Notes: a model not told the origin generated them from the letters alone. Counted from the stretch's first letter, positions 1-6,015 are shown. The stretch is 8,632 nucleotides of DNA from Methanobacterium sp. (GCA_003164415.1 PLTK01000241.1:15119-23750); one strand, 5' to 3'. Made by a program: numbers and translations.

Positions 1-1
1 T

Positions 2-643
2 CTCATATGCAAACTTCCTTACTTGAAACCCTTAAGAATGCATGAAGTTAAAGAGTTAATGGCTAAGGATGCCCAAGTCATAGACGTTAGGGATCCCACG
101 GCCTTTGCAGGTGGCCATATACCAAAAACACTTAATATTTGGAAAGATGGTCTTCCTGCCTATGCGGGTTGGTTTTTAAATTACGAAGAACCCATCATTA
201 TCATTGACGATAACAATAATAATATTGATGAACTCAGAAGGCACATGGTGAGGTTAGGTTACGATAATGTCTATGGATATCTATCAGGAGGTTTCTCTGT
301 ATGGTTTAAATGTTCTGGTGATTTTGAAACAGTAAAAACATGGTCCGTGCATGATTTACTACCCAATATGGGCAAAGATTCTCTTTTTTTATTGGATGTT
401 AGAAAGGAAGATGATTGGATAAAGGAGCATATTGAAGGATCCCACAATATATACATCGGATTATTGGAAGATGAACTTGAAAAAGTGCCTAAAGATAAAC
501 ATATAGTTGTTTCTTGTGATACAGGATATAAAGCGAGTATAGGAGCGTCTATTCTAAAAAAGAACGGTTATAAAAATGTAACCAACATTCTTGGAAGTAT
601 GATGTCGTGGAAAAAAGCAGGTTATCCCATTATAAAGGGTTAA
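2..643 (+). CDS. C-terminal part of a tandem-rhodanese protein (probable MBL-fold/rhodanese fusion), 5' truncated by the window
   Basis: Two rhodanese-like sulfurtransferase domains are visible in 213 residues. Domain 1 (about residues 8-110) has the VIDVRDPTAFAGGHIP signature but no cysteine where the active-site loop should be, so it looks catalytically dead. Domain 2 (about 115-213) has LLDVRKED and an active-site loop with Cys172 in SCDTGYKAS, so it could carry a persulfide. The frame stays open to base 2, and the TTG at 23 and ATG at 38 have no ribosome binding site, so the gene almost certainly begins outside the window. The wording of domain 1 (AFAGGHIP, then AGWFLNYEEPI) and an inactive-then-active rhodanese order match proteins with an N-terminal metallo-beta-lactamase domain, such as CstB-type persulfide dioxygenases. 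That missing domain is inferred. The protein is probably cytoplasmic and handles sulfane sulfur. A stand-alone double rhodanese is the alternative. Confidence 0.85.
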   Translation, partial: LICKLPYLKPLRMHEVKELMAKDAQVIDVRDPTAFAGGHIPKTLNIWKDGLPAYAGWFLNYEEPIIIIDDNNNNIDELRRHMVRLGYDNVYGYLSGGFSVWFKCSGDFETVKTWSVHDLLPNMGKDSLFLLDVRKEDDWIKEHIEGSHNIYIGLLEDELEKVPKDKHIVVSCDTGYKASIGASILKKNGYKNVTNILGSMMSWKKAGYPIIKG

Positions 644-688
644 TTTAATGTAATGCTTACCAAATATTAGTCATAGGATTTAGCAATA

Positions 689-695
689 TTTTTTT
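689..695 (+). terminator. T-tract after the rhodanese gene
   Basis: Seven consecutive T residues lie about 45 bases after the stop at 641-643. Archaeal polymerases stop at such tracts without a strong hairpin. It also sits just ahead of the TspO ribosome binding site, so it could be part of the TspO promoter instead. Confidence 0.3.
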
Positions 696-719
696 AATAT
701 AATTAGAGGTGATAAAAAG

Positions 720-1208
720 ATGGTCGGATTTAGGATAAGAGAAGTTCCTATGTTAATAGGCTCAATATTAATTCCATTGCTGGTTGGTTATGTAGGGGCA
801 ATAGTAACGCTGTCACAGATCTCAACATGGTATTCAACATTGGCTAAACCATGGTGGTCGCCACCAAATTGGTTATTTGGCCCAATATGGACTACTTTAT
901 ATGTATTAATGGGAATTGCATTGTTCCTTGTTTGGCGTGAAGGAATTCATAGAAGAGATGTGAGATTTGCAATTTTAATATTTGCTGTACAACTAGTTCT
1001 TAGCTTGTTATGGTCTGTTGTTTTCTTTAGTTTCCATGCATTATTCGGCTCTTTTATCGTAGTAATGTTTCTGTGGTTAGCCATACTTGCAAACATAATA
1101 GCATTTTTAATCATATCAAAATGGGCAGGATTCCTTTTGGTACCGTATATTATATGGGTGAGTATTGCTAGTTATTTAAACTACAGCGTTTACCTTCTAA
1201 ACCATTAA
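720..1208 (+). CDS. tspO: TspO/MBR family membrane protein
   Basis: A 162-residue integral membrane protein with five predicted helices (about 11-31, 56-72, 81-103, 107-128, 133-157), the usual size and topology for TspO. The family signature is clear: W37-Y38, AKPWWSPP (42-49), then W51, F53, P55, W57, Y61 and M64-G65 in the first loop and helix 2, Q91 and W98-S99 in helix 3, and the closing W146-A150-L153-N154 pattern with a final L-N at 160-161. Family members bind porphyrins and are linked to tetrapyrrole and oxidative-stress responses; the role in a methanogen is not established. Serine 95 stands where many family members have asparagine (QLxLN). The start is fixed by GAGGTGAT at 706-713, six bases upstream; an ATG at 750 is in frame but lacks such a site. 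It is 76 bases from the rhodanese gene and probably transcribed alone. Confidence 0.93.
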   Translation: MVGFRIREVPMLIGSILIPLLVGYVGAIVTLSQISTWYSTLAKPWWSPPNWLFGPIWTTLYVLMGIALFLVWREGIHRRDVRFAILIFAVQLVLSLLWSVVFFSFHALFGSFIVVMFLWLAILANIIAFLIISKWAGFLLVPYIIWVSIASYLNYSVYLLNH

Positions 1209-1232
1209 AAGTTTAATTAAGTCCCTATTTTA

Positions 1233-1240
1233 TTTTTTTT
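1233..1240 (+). terminator. T8 tract after tspO
   Basis: Eight T residues, preceded by TTTA, start 25 bases after the tspO stop. This fits intrinsic archaeal poly-U termination. The next gene downstream is convergent, so a stop is expected here. The rest of 1241-1420 holds only AT-rich sequence and a perfect 10-bp palindrome (TTTGTACAAA, 1407-1416) just beyond the alkylation-repair gene's stop. Confidence 0.5.
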
Positions 1241-1420
1241 GATATTAGCATCCATATTAAAACCAAGTTTTATTCCATCTAATACTTGTTATTAAAAATT
1301 TTAAATCACCCATCTACATATAATACGCCCATAATAGACGCAATTTGTATTTATAATAGTAATAAAAAGTTATTTAACGGATCAAAATATCTGTACTCAT
1401 CAAGAATTTGTACAAACATA

Positions 1421-2104
1421 TTACACAGAGGTATTTAACCGTTTTTTAACATTTTCACCTTTTAATTCTCTGAGTGCATCTGTTGCTATCCATCTAGCGC
1501 ACTTTGAATCACTTGTATAAATTTTCTCGGCAATTATGATTGCTTTTTTATTTAGTTCTATATTTCTCTTCCCAATCTGTCTTAATGCCCAGTTTACTGC
1601 TTTTTTAACATAATTACGGTTATCAATGGATTCATTTATTATGATGGGAAAATATTGTTCAAATTTAACATCTGGGGCATTTTTATCGTGAACTGCTAAA
1701 ACAGCAATTAAAGTAAAAGCTGCTCTTTTAACAAATTCTTCTTCACGAGTACTCCACTCAAAAATTTTTTCTTCTACATATGAGATTTTACTAAAAAGGT
1801 TCATGCAACACTGGTCGCAAATTTCCCAGTTATCAAATTCTGATACCCATTTATCCATTTGTTCTTCAGTAACTAATTCAAATTCTTCGATCATACAGGC
1901 CAATATTTTAGTTTCTCTGTAATCTGCTTTCCACAGTTTCCCTGCAAGTAAATGATTTTTACCTGCTTTCTTCGCTATCTTTCTTAATTCGGGAATTCTA
2001 ACTCCATAACTCCTTTGAGTTTTTATACCGAATCTTGCCATACCACCTATATTTTCAGTATCTGATAATTCGACAAGTTCTTTTACAATATCATCAAATT
2101 CCAT
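1421..2104 (-). CDS. DNA alkylation repair protein (AlkD-like HEAT-repeat glycosylase)
   Basis: A 227-residue cytoplasmic, mostly helical protein of the DNA alkylation repair family (PF08713). Members of the AlkD group excise N3- and N7-alkylated purines using HEAT-like repeats that hold damaged DNA without flipping the base. Family landmarks are GMARFGIKTQ (21-30), GVRIPELRKIAKK (34-46), FDNWEICDQCC (90-100), KRAAF (126-130) and KKAVNWALRQIGKRN (167-181). The catalytic pattern of Bacillus cereus AlkD, a Trp four residues before an Asp (W109/D113) and a second Trp about 74 residues later (W187), is reproduced by W93, D97 and W172; R127 may match its arginine. Activity is therefore plausible. 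ATG at 2104 follows GGAGAG (2117-2112) with seven bases between. The GyrI-like gene lies 172 bases upstream on the same strand. A structural, non-enzymatic HEAT protein is possible but less likely. Confidence 0.93.
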   Translation of the reverse strand: MEFDDIVKELVELSDTENIGGMARFGIKTQRSYGVRIPELRKIAKKAGKNHLLAGKLWKADYRETKILACMIEEFELVTEEQMDKWVSEFDNWEICDQCCMNLFSKISYVEEKIFEWSTREEEFVKRAAFTLIAVLAVHDKNAPDVKFEQYFPIIINESIDNRNYVKKAVNWALRQIGKRNIELNKKAIIIAEKIYTSDSKCARWIATDALRELKGENVKKRLNTSV

Positions 2105-2238
2105 TTAATATCTCTCCGGTCTTAAAGGATCTTCAAATATTTTTTTAGGGGATATATCATCCAAGGAAGTTAAAAAGGCATAAATCAAATAAAAATCCAT
2201 ATCCTATTAGTTTTATTCGTCTTTCAGCAAATTTTATT

Positions 2239-2276
2239 AATTAAAAATATTTAGATTCCCTAGGAGATCTAGATAT
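2239..2276 (-). terminator. Palindrome plus T-rich tract after the GyrI-like gene
   Basis: Immediately after the GyrI-like stop, bases 2252-2271 form an imperfect 20-bp palindrome (plus strand TAGATTCCCTAGGAGATCTA; only two pairs, four bases, break symmetry). On the minus strand it is followed by AATATTTTTAATTAA. This resembles a weak intrinsic terminator separating the GyrI-like and AlkD-like genes. An operator for the downstream gene is the alternative. The remaining 2105-2238 is AT-rich with no clear element. Confidence 0.35.
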
Positions 2277-2894
2277 TTATTTCTGTTCTATTGGTTGTCT
2301 GATAACTGTTTTTAGTAATTCTGGACGTGTTCTTCGAACATCGCTGATGTATATTTCATGGTGCTTACCGCGTATTTTATATCCACTTTTGTCGATGAAC
2401 TCGTGTAATTTTTCAACTGTAGGTACCTCAGCAGCCCCATATGGTCCAATATGCATTATCTGGACCGATAATCTTTCACTAAACTTTTCAAATCTGACTT
2501 TTGATAGTGAAACTGGGTTTTTTTTATCTTCCACATCTTCTATTGCATTTTTTATTAGATTTTCTGTGATGAATTCTGGTTGCATTATCATGGCAGTCCA
2601 ATTCCATGACCCCTTATCTTCGATATTGAAGTCGCGCATATCATCAACCCACCATAGGCCTTCGAGTGGCATTACAACATAATCCTGATTATTTTCTTTT
2701 TTTGACAAAAATTTGGTTTTGAACGATACAGGAAATAAAGCTTCCATTGCATTGTGATACTCTTTTGACGTGTTTGGATCACCCTTTCCATCAATCATCA
2801 AAAAGTTCATCCTTGGTATATCAACTACTGACACTTTTTTATCTGAAGGGTAGTATATATTCTTATTTTCCTTTTTAAAATCTAATTTTACCAT
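2277..2894 (-). CDS. GyrI-like small-molecule-binding domain protein
   Basis: A 205-residue cytoplasmic protein of the single-domain GyrI-like group (SbmC/GyrI fold, related to the ligand-binding half of AraC/Rob regulators). It has no helix-turn-helix segment, so it is not itself a DNA-binding regulator. Landmarks are the opening VDIPRMNFLMIDGKGDP (24-40), MPLEGLWWVDD (75-85), SWNWTAMIMQP (96-106), HIGPYGAAEVPTVEKLHEFI (148-167) and the closing HHEIYISDVRRTRPELLKTV (178-197). Glu180 and the aromatic residues W81, W82, W97 and W99 are the kind of pocket residues seen in the family. Some GyrI-like proteins hydrolyse cyclopropanoid DNA-alkylating toxins (yatakemycin, CC-1065 type); others only bind ligands. 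ATG at 2894 follows GAGGTG (2905-2900), five bases away. It shares strand and neighbourhood with the AlkD-like gene. The natural ligand is unknown. Confidence 0.9.
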   Translation of the reverse strand: MVKLDFKKENKNIYYPSDKKVSVVDIPRMNFLMIDGKGDPNTSKEYHNAMEALFPVSFKTKFLSKKENNQDYVVMPLEGLWWVDDMRDFNIEDKGSWNWTAMIMQPEFITENLIKNAIEDVEDKKNPVSLSKVRFEKFSERLSVQIMHIGPYGAAEVPTVEKLHEFIDKSGYKIRGKHHEIYISDVRRTRPELLKTVIRQPIEQK

Positions 2895-3014
2895 TTCAAC
2901 ACCTCTTAATCCTAGTTGTAACTATAGTTTTTATCATCTTTAATAATTCTCCAAGTGGTGTTGGTTTTAATGATTGATCAACAATTCTTTAATATTTTTC
3001 AAAAATTCAAAAAC

Positions 3015-3022
3015 TATATAAA
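3015..3022 (+). promoter_or_regulatory. TATA box of the flavodoxin gene
   Basis: TATATAAA preceded by a purine-rich stretch that could serve as a BRE. An archaeal start would fall about 25 bases downstream, near 3044, inside the palindrome at 3040-3057. This leaves a leader of about 55 bases before the chosen ATG. The divergent promoter for the GyrI-like gene must also lie in 2906-3000, but several AT-rich candidates there cannot be told apart. Confidence 0.5.
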
Positions 3023-3039
3023 GTATATCATACATTAAA

Positions 3040-3057
3040 TGAGTGAATAGTCATTCA
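3040..3057 (+). promoter_or_regulatory. TetR/FadR-type operator palindrome
   Basis: TGAGTGAATAGTCATTCA is an 18-bp inverted repeat with seven of nine base pairs symmetric. From memory, the Bacillus subtilis FadR (TetR family) consensus is TGAATGAMTANTCATTCA; this site differs from it at one position only. It overlaps the expected transcription start set by the TATA box at 3015-3022, the usual place for an archaeal repressor. No regulator gene is in the window, so the protein that binds is unknown. Confidence 0.55.
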
Positions 3058-3086
3058 AAATAATTGTGGTTGAATATTGTAAATAC

Positions 3087-3091
3087 GGGGT
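3087..3091 (+). promoter_or_regulatory. Ribosome binding site fixing the flavodoxin start
   Basis: GGGGT lies seven bases before the ATG at 3099. The alternative GTG at 3066, 11 codons upstream, has no such site, so the shorter protein is preferred. Confidence 0.55.
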
Positions 3092-3098
3092 AAATTCG

Positions 3099-3584
3099 AT
3101 GCCAAAAAAAGAACTTGTCATATATCATTCGGCAACAGGAAATACAGAAAAAATAGCGAAAGAAATTGCATCACAAATTGACTGCGATTTGTTAAAAATT
3201 AATAAAAATGACAATCCTACTCAAGGCAGAGTATCAATTGTAGTTAAAATTGTTAAACAGATAATACAACGTAATCAATTTAAAACAGACCTAAATAATA
3301 TTGATCTATCATCATACAATCGTATTTATATTGGATCCCCGTGCTGGTTTTATACGTATACACCGCCTATAGAACAATTCTTAAAAACAACAGATTATCA
3401 TAATAATGAGGTAGTATTCTTTTTAACACATGGTGGTGGACCAAGAAAAACCATTGAAAAGTTTAAGGCGAGTATGATCGATGGTAAATATATCGGTTAT
3501 ATGGACTTTGAAAATGTGAACAAAATGAGAGAAGAAGACATCAAAAAAGAAGTGAATAATCAATTAATTCATTTCAAACAGTGA
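3099..3584 (+). CDS. Flavodoxin family protein
   Basis: A 161-residue single-domain flavodoxin, a cytoplasmic FMN-binding electron carrier. The phosphate-binding loop HSATGNTEKIA follows the first strand (ELVIY), matching the T/S-x-T-G-x-T pattern. The third strand and second FMN loop read NRIYIGSPCWFYTYTPP, and FFLTHGGGPRKTIEKF supplies the fourth strand and third loop, all at normal spacing. The C-terminus ends with a helix. An in-frame GTG at 3066 would add 11 residues, but GGGGT at 3087-3091 points to the ATG at 3099. The Fe-S aldo/keto reductase gene starts 81 bases downstream on the same strand, so the two are probable partners: the flavodoxin may pass electrons to or from its Fe-S clusters. 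That partnership is inference. Transcription is probably controlled at the palindrome at 3040-3057. An FMN-dependent reductase is the alternative. Confidence 0.88.
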   Translation: MPKKELVIYHSATGNTEKIAKEIASQIDCDLLKINKNDNPTQGRVSIVVKIVKQIIQRNQFKTDLNNIDLSSYNRIYIGSPCWFYTYTPPIEQFLKTTDYHNNEVVFFLTHGGGPRKTIEKFKASMIDGKYIGYMDFENVNKMREEDIKKEVNNQLIHFKQ

Positions 3585-3589
3585 ATTAG

Positions 3590-3624
3590 GATATAATAAA
3601 CTTGCATTTAATCAATGAATTGAT
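3590..3624 (+). promoter_or_regulatory. Possible internal promoter with palindrome before the aldo/keto reductase gene
   Basis: GATATAATAAA (3590-3600) resembles a TATA box, and the inverted repeat ATCAAT-GA-ATTGAT (3611-3624) lies where transcription would start. It copies the arrangement at 3015-3057, but in such AT-rich sequence it may be chance. If real, the reductase can be expressed separately from the flavodoxin. Confidence 0.25.
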
Positions 3625-3652
3625 ATTATTTGAAATGCTTACTAAATTCACA

Positions 3653-3658
3653 GGGGGT
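3653..3658 (+). promoter_or_regulatory. Ribosome binding site fixing the aldo/keto reductase start
   Basis: GGGGGT is seven bases before the ATG at 3666. It can pair with the ACCUCC of an archaeal 16S 3' end using one G-U wobble. It rules out the TTG at 3630, which is in frame but lies upstream of this site. Confidence 0.6.
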
Positions 3659-3665
3659 AAAAAAT

Positions 3666-4901
3666 ATGCAGATGAGAAAAACTAATAATGGTGACGAACT
3701 TTCAGCACTGGGATTCGGTGCCATGAGATTACCAACCAAGAATGGTATGATCAATAAAGAAGAAGCTAAAAAACAGATATACTATGCAATTGATCATGGG
3801 GTGAATTTTATAGATACAGCATTTCCTTATCATGCAGGTTCCAGTGAATCATTTCTTGGAGAAATACTCCAAGGAAAATACAGGGAGAAAGTAAAAATAT
3901 GTACAAAACTACCCTCGTGGTTTGTTAACAGTTATGAGGACATGGAAAAGTATCTGCAAATACAACTAGAAAAACTCAAAACTGATTGTATTGATTATTA
4001 TCTCATACATTCTTTAGGTGAAGGAGGATTTGAAAAACTGGAAAAATTAGGTGTAATTAAATTTTTAGAAACCGCTAAAAAACAGGGAAAAATTAAAAAT
4101 ATAGGTTTTTCATTCCATGATAATAAAGATGCATTTAAGAAAATAATAGATGCCTATGATTGGGATGTTTGTTTAATCCAATATAATTTCTTAGATGAAA
4201 CAAATCAAGCAGGAACAGAAGGATTGGAATACGCTGCAGCCAAAGGAATAACTGTAATCGTAATGGAACCTTTAAAAGGCGGAATACTCGCTGGTGAAGT
4301 GCCGGAAAAAGCTCAGGAAATTTGGAATAAATCGAACATCCCCAGGACACCCGCTGAATGGGCTTTAAAATGGGTTTTAAACCATCCGGAAGTTACATGC
4401 GTTATTTCAGGAATGGGAGAAATAGAGCAAGTTAAAGAGAATATTAGAGTAGCTAACGAAACAGCAGCAAATTCAATCCTCGCTGATGAGATGAAACTTT
4501 ATCAAGAGGTAAAAGAAGTTTATAATGAACTTATGGTTGTGGACTGTACTGGATGTGGTTATTGTGTGCCTTGTCCAGTTGGAGTGGATATACCACAGTG
4601 TTTTGAGTTGTACAACCAAAAATACATGTTCAAAGGTTCTAATGCAACATTACTATATTTAGGTAATTTAGGAGGTATAACCAGCAATAAACCGGCTCAC
4701 GCGGGATTATGCAACGGCTGTGGAAGGTGTGCTAGGGCTTGCCCACAAAAATTGGATATACCAATAATCCTAAAGGATGTTTCAAAACAAATGGAAGGAA
4801 GAGGATTCAATTATAAAGTTAAACTAGGAAAATCAGTTATTTTTCCAATCTTTAATGGAGTTTTAGCATTAAACACTAGAATATCTAGGTTAAGAAACTA
4901 A
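3666..4901 (+). CDS. Aldo/keto reductase with C-terminal 4Fe-4S clusters
   Basis: A 411-residue cytoplasmic oxidoreductase. Residues 1 to about 285 form an aldo/keto reductase TIM barrel: LGFGAMRLP (15-23), then the catalytic tetrad as D50 (FIDTA), Y55 (FPYHAG), K81 (CTKLP) and H115 (YLIHS), all in the usual places. The C-terminal 120 residues carry two cysteine sets: C294-x2-C297-x2-C300-x2-C303-P and C349-x2-C352-x2-C355-x3-C359-P, the second a classical ferredoxin-type motif. This fusion is common in anaerobic bacteria and methanogens; the substrate is usually unknown. The barrel suggests carbonyl reduction, and the Fe-S module suggests electrons may come from ferredoxin or flavodoxin as well as, or instead of, NAD(P)H. 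The flavodoxin gene just upstream fits this. The ATG at 3666 is preferred to the TTG at 3630 because GGGGGT lies seven bases before it. Confidence 0.93.
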   Translation: MQMRKTNNGDELSALGFGAMRLPTKNGMINKEEAKKQIYYAIDHGVNFIDTAFPYHAGSSESFLGEILQGKYREKVKICTKLPSWFVNSYEDMEKYLQIQLEKLKTDCIDYYLIHSLGEGGFEKLEKLGVIKFLETAKKQGKIKNIGFSFHDNKDAFKKIIDAYDWDVCLIQYNFLDETNQAGTEGLEYAAAKGITVIVMEPLKGGILAGEVPEKAQEIWNKSNIPRTPAEWALKWVLNHPEVTCVISGMGEIEQVKENIRVANETAANSILADEMKLYQEVKEVYNELMVVDCTGCGYCVPCPVGVDIPQCFELYNQKYMFKGSNATLLYLGNLGGITSNKPAHAGLCNGCGRCARACPQKLDIPIILKDVSKQMEGRGFNYKVKLGKSVIFPIFNGVLALNTRISRLRN

Positions 4902-5189
4902 ATTACGGCCATAGCATTTACACTTGGATCTAATATTGATGGGAACAAACACCAAAGAATTATTGAGACAGTTTTAAAATACTTATATTGAGCGGTATTG
5001 ACAGTACCACTTCCATATATCTAAGAACGCGTATTGCAAGGATATCCTAATTTATATTTTAAAAATAAAACATTTATCGTATCAATAAGCCCCAAATATC
5101 TTTAAAACAAAAAAAATAACTTGGCCAGATACTTCAACCGCAGAAATTTATTACAAATATTTAAAAAAAACTTGGATGGATGCATCTAA
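4902..5189 (+). pseudogene. Possible decayed FolK-like (HPPK) reading frame
   Basis: This 373-base gene-free stretch (4902-5274) is not empty. Reading on in the frame of the upstream reductase past its stop gives, in order, IAFTLGSNID (from about 4914), LTVPLPY (4998-5018), GYPN with a nearby F-K-N (5040-5066), SISPKYL (5082-5102), NNLAR (5115-5129) and KNLDGCI (5166-5186). These line up in order and with near-normal spacing against conserved parts of 6-hydroxymethylpterin pyrophosphokinase (LGSN, LTVSSFY, G...QPDYLN, LAPEEL, GR, RTLDLDI, recalled from E. coli). The frame is broken by stops at 4989, 5022 and 5103, has no good start or ribosome binding site, and lacks the key DLD aspartates, so it cannot make the enzyme. 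The comparison is by eye in AT-rich sequence and may be over-read. Bases 5190-5274 show nothing beyond the T-tract listed separately. Confidence 0.35.
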
Positions 5190-5228
5190 TGCTCACTTGA
5201 TAATCCAGATAAAATCTAGATTCTTTAT

Positions 5229-5236
5229 AAAAAAAA
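5229..5236 (-). terminator. T8 tract after hsp20
   Basis: Eight A residues on the plus strand make a T8 run on the minus strand about 40 bases beyond the Hsp20 stop. TTCTTT (5221-5226) facing AAAGAA (5234-5239) could add a small hairpin. Confidence 0.4.
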
Positions 5237-5274
5237 GAAATATTAAGAATATCCCTCCTAATAAGTATGGAATA

Positions 5275-5874
5275 TTAGTCGATAGAAATTTTATATCGGT
5301 CCTTAAAAAGCTTTGGGAGTTCAATTGTCAATATACAATCTTTAAAAGTAGATTTTATGGCTTTTTCATTGATTTTTTTGGAAAGTGCTACTCTTCGTAC
5401 GATTTTCCCATAATTTCTTTCTCGTTTTATGTAACTGCCAGGATCTCCTTTTCCAGGGAACACAGCCATAATCTCAATGGCTTTTTCTATTAAGTGCACA
5501 GATATGTCTTCTCTTTCCACTCCCGGAAGATCAACCCTAACAATTATTTTTGAATCATTCTCTAACACATCGATGAGTGGTGTTTGACATTCAGTTTTGT
5601 AATCAGAGATCTTTTCCCCTAATTTACTTTCTTTATCCCTTATATTGGCAATTAATTCGCTTAATATATTTTCAGCAGATAATTTTGTCCTTTTGGTACC
5701 TAGTATAAATTCTTCTTTAGTCTCTTTATCTTTGTTTGAAATCTGATCATCTTTATATTGATTATTACCTTCTAAATTTTCATTTATTCCCTCCTTCTTA
5801 CCCTTTATATTACAAACTACTTCGCCGTTATCATCTAATGATTTATTCTTAAATTCGATCATATTCTTTTCCAT
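5275..5874 (-). CDS. Hsp20/alpha-crystallin small heat-shock protein with long N-terminal arm
   Basis: A 199-residue cytoplasmic chaperone that would hold unfolding proteins as an oligomer, independent of ATP. The alpha-crystallin domain spans about 98-190: TPLIDVLENDSKIIVRVDLPGV (98-119), EDISVHL (122-128), YIKRERNYGKIVRRVALS (148-165) and the last strand ending ILTIELPK (181-188). I196-S197-I198 at the end gives the I-x-I tail that docks neighbouring dimers. Two things are unusual. The N-terminal arm is about 97 residues, long for archaeal members of about 150 residues, and residues 1-55 are highly charged and Asn/Lys/Glu-rich, probably disordered; 66-90 may form a helix. The nearly invariant Gly of the A-x-x-x-n-G-x-L motif is Cys180. 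ATG at 5874 follows GGAGGAT (5886-5880). The ATG five codons in is a weaker choice. Its promoter in 5890-5990 cannot be pinned down among many AT-rich boxes. Confidence 0.92.
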   Translation of the reverse strand: MEKNMIEFKNKSLDDNGEVVCNIKGKKEGINENLEGNNQYKDDQISNKDKETKEEFILGTKRTKLSAENILSELIANIRDKESKLGEKISDYKTECQTPLIDVLENDSKIIVRVDLPGVEREDISVHLIEKAIEIMAVFPGKGDPGSYIKRERNYGKIVRRVALSKKINEKAIKSTFKDCILTIELPKLFKDRYKISID

Positions 5875-6015
5875 TTTCCATCCTCCAACTCTCTCTTTTT
5901 TTTATTCTACCCAATTTTGTATTAATCGATAATGAAGTTAATACATGATTACTAATATTTAATATATTATTACTTATAATATTTTTTATTGTAGATCAAA
6001 AAGTAGTTACAAACA

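Noticed and set aside
1209..1420. Searched for small genes, tRNA or a CRISPR repeat between tspO and the alkylation-repair gene
   Set aside because: No cloverleaf, no repeated unit and no open frame with a start signal; only a T-tract and a short palindrome.
2974..2981. TTGATCAA palindrome in the GyrI-like/flavodoxin divergent region
   Set aside because: Only eight bases, common by chance in AT-rich DNA, and not placed at a recognisable promoter.
3066..3098. An 11-residue N-terminal extension of the flavodoxin from GTG
   Set aside because: No ribosome binding site precedes the GTG, whereas GGGGT sits at normal distance before ATG 3099, and flavodoxins usually begin two or three residues before the first strand.
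5176..5493. A 105-codon plus-strand open frame starting with ATG
   Set aside because: Two thirds of it is antisense to the well-supported Hsp20 gene, it has no ribosome binding site, and its composition is Phe/Ile/Lys-rich as expected of the reverse strand of an AT-rich gene.
5934..5955. Possible heat-shock inverted repeat (TTAATA...TACTAA) upstream of hsp20
   Set aside because: The arms match imperfectly and do not resemble the archaeal heat-shock operators I know (Phr or HSR1 type).
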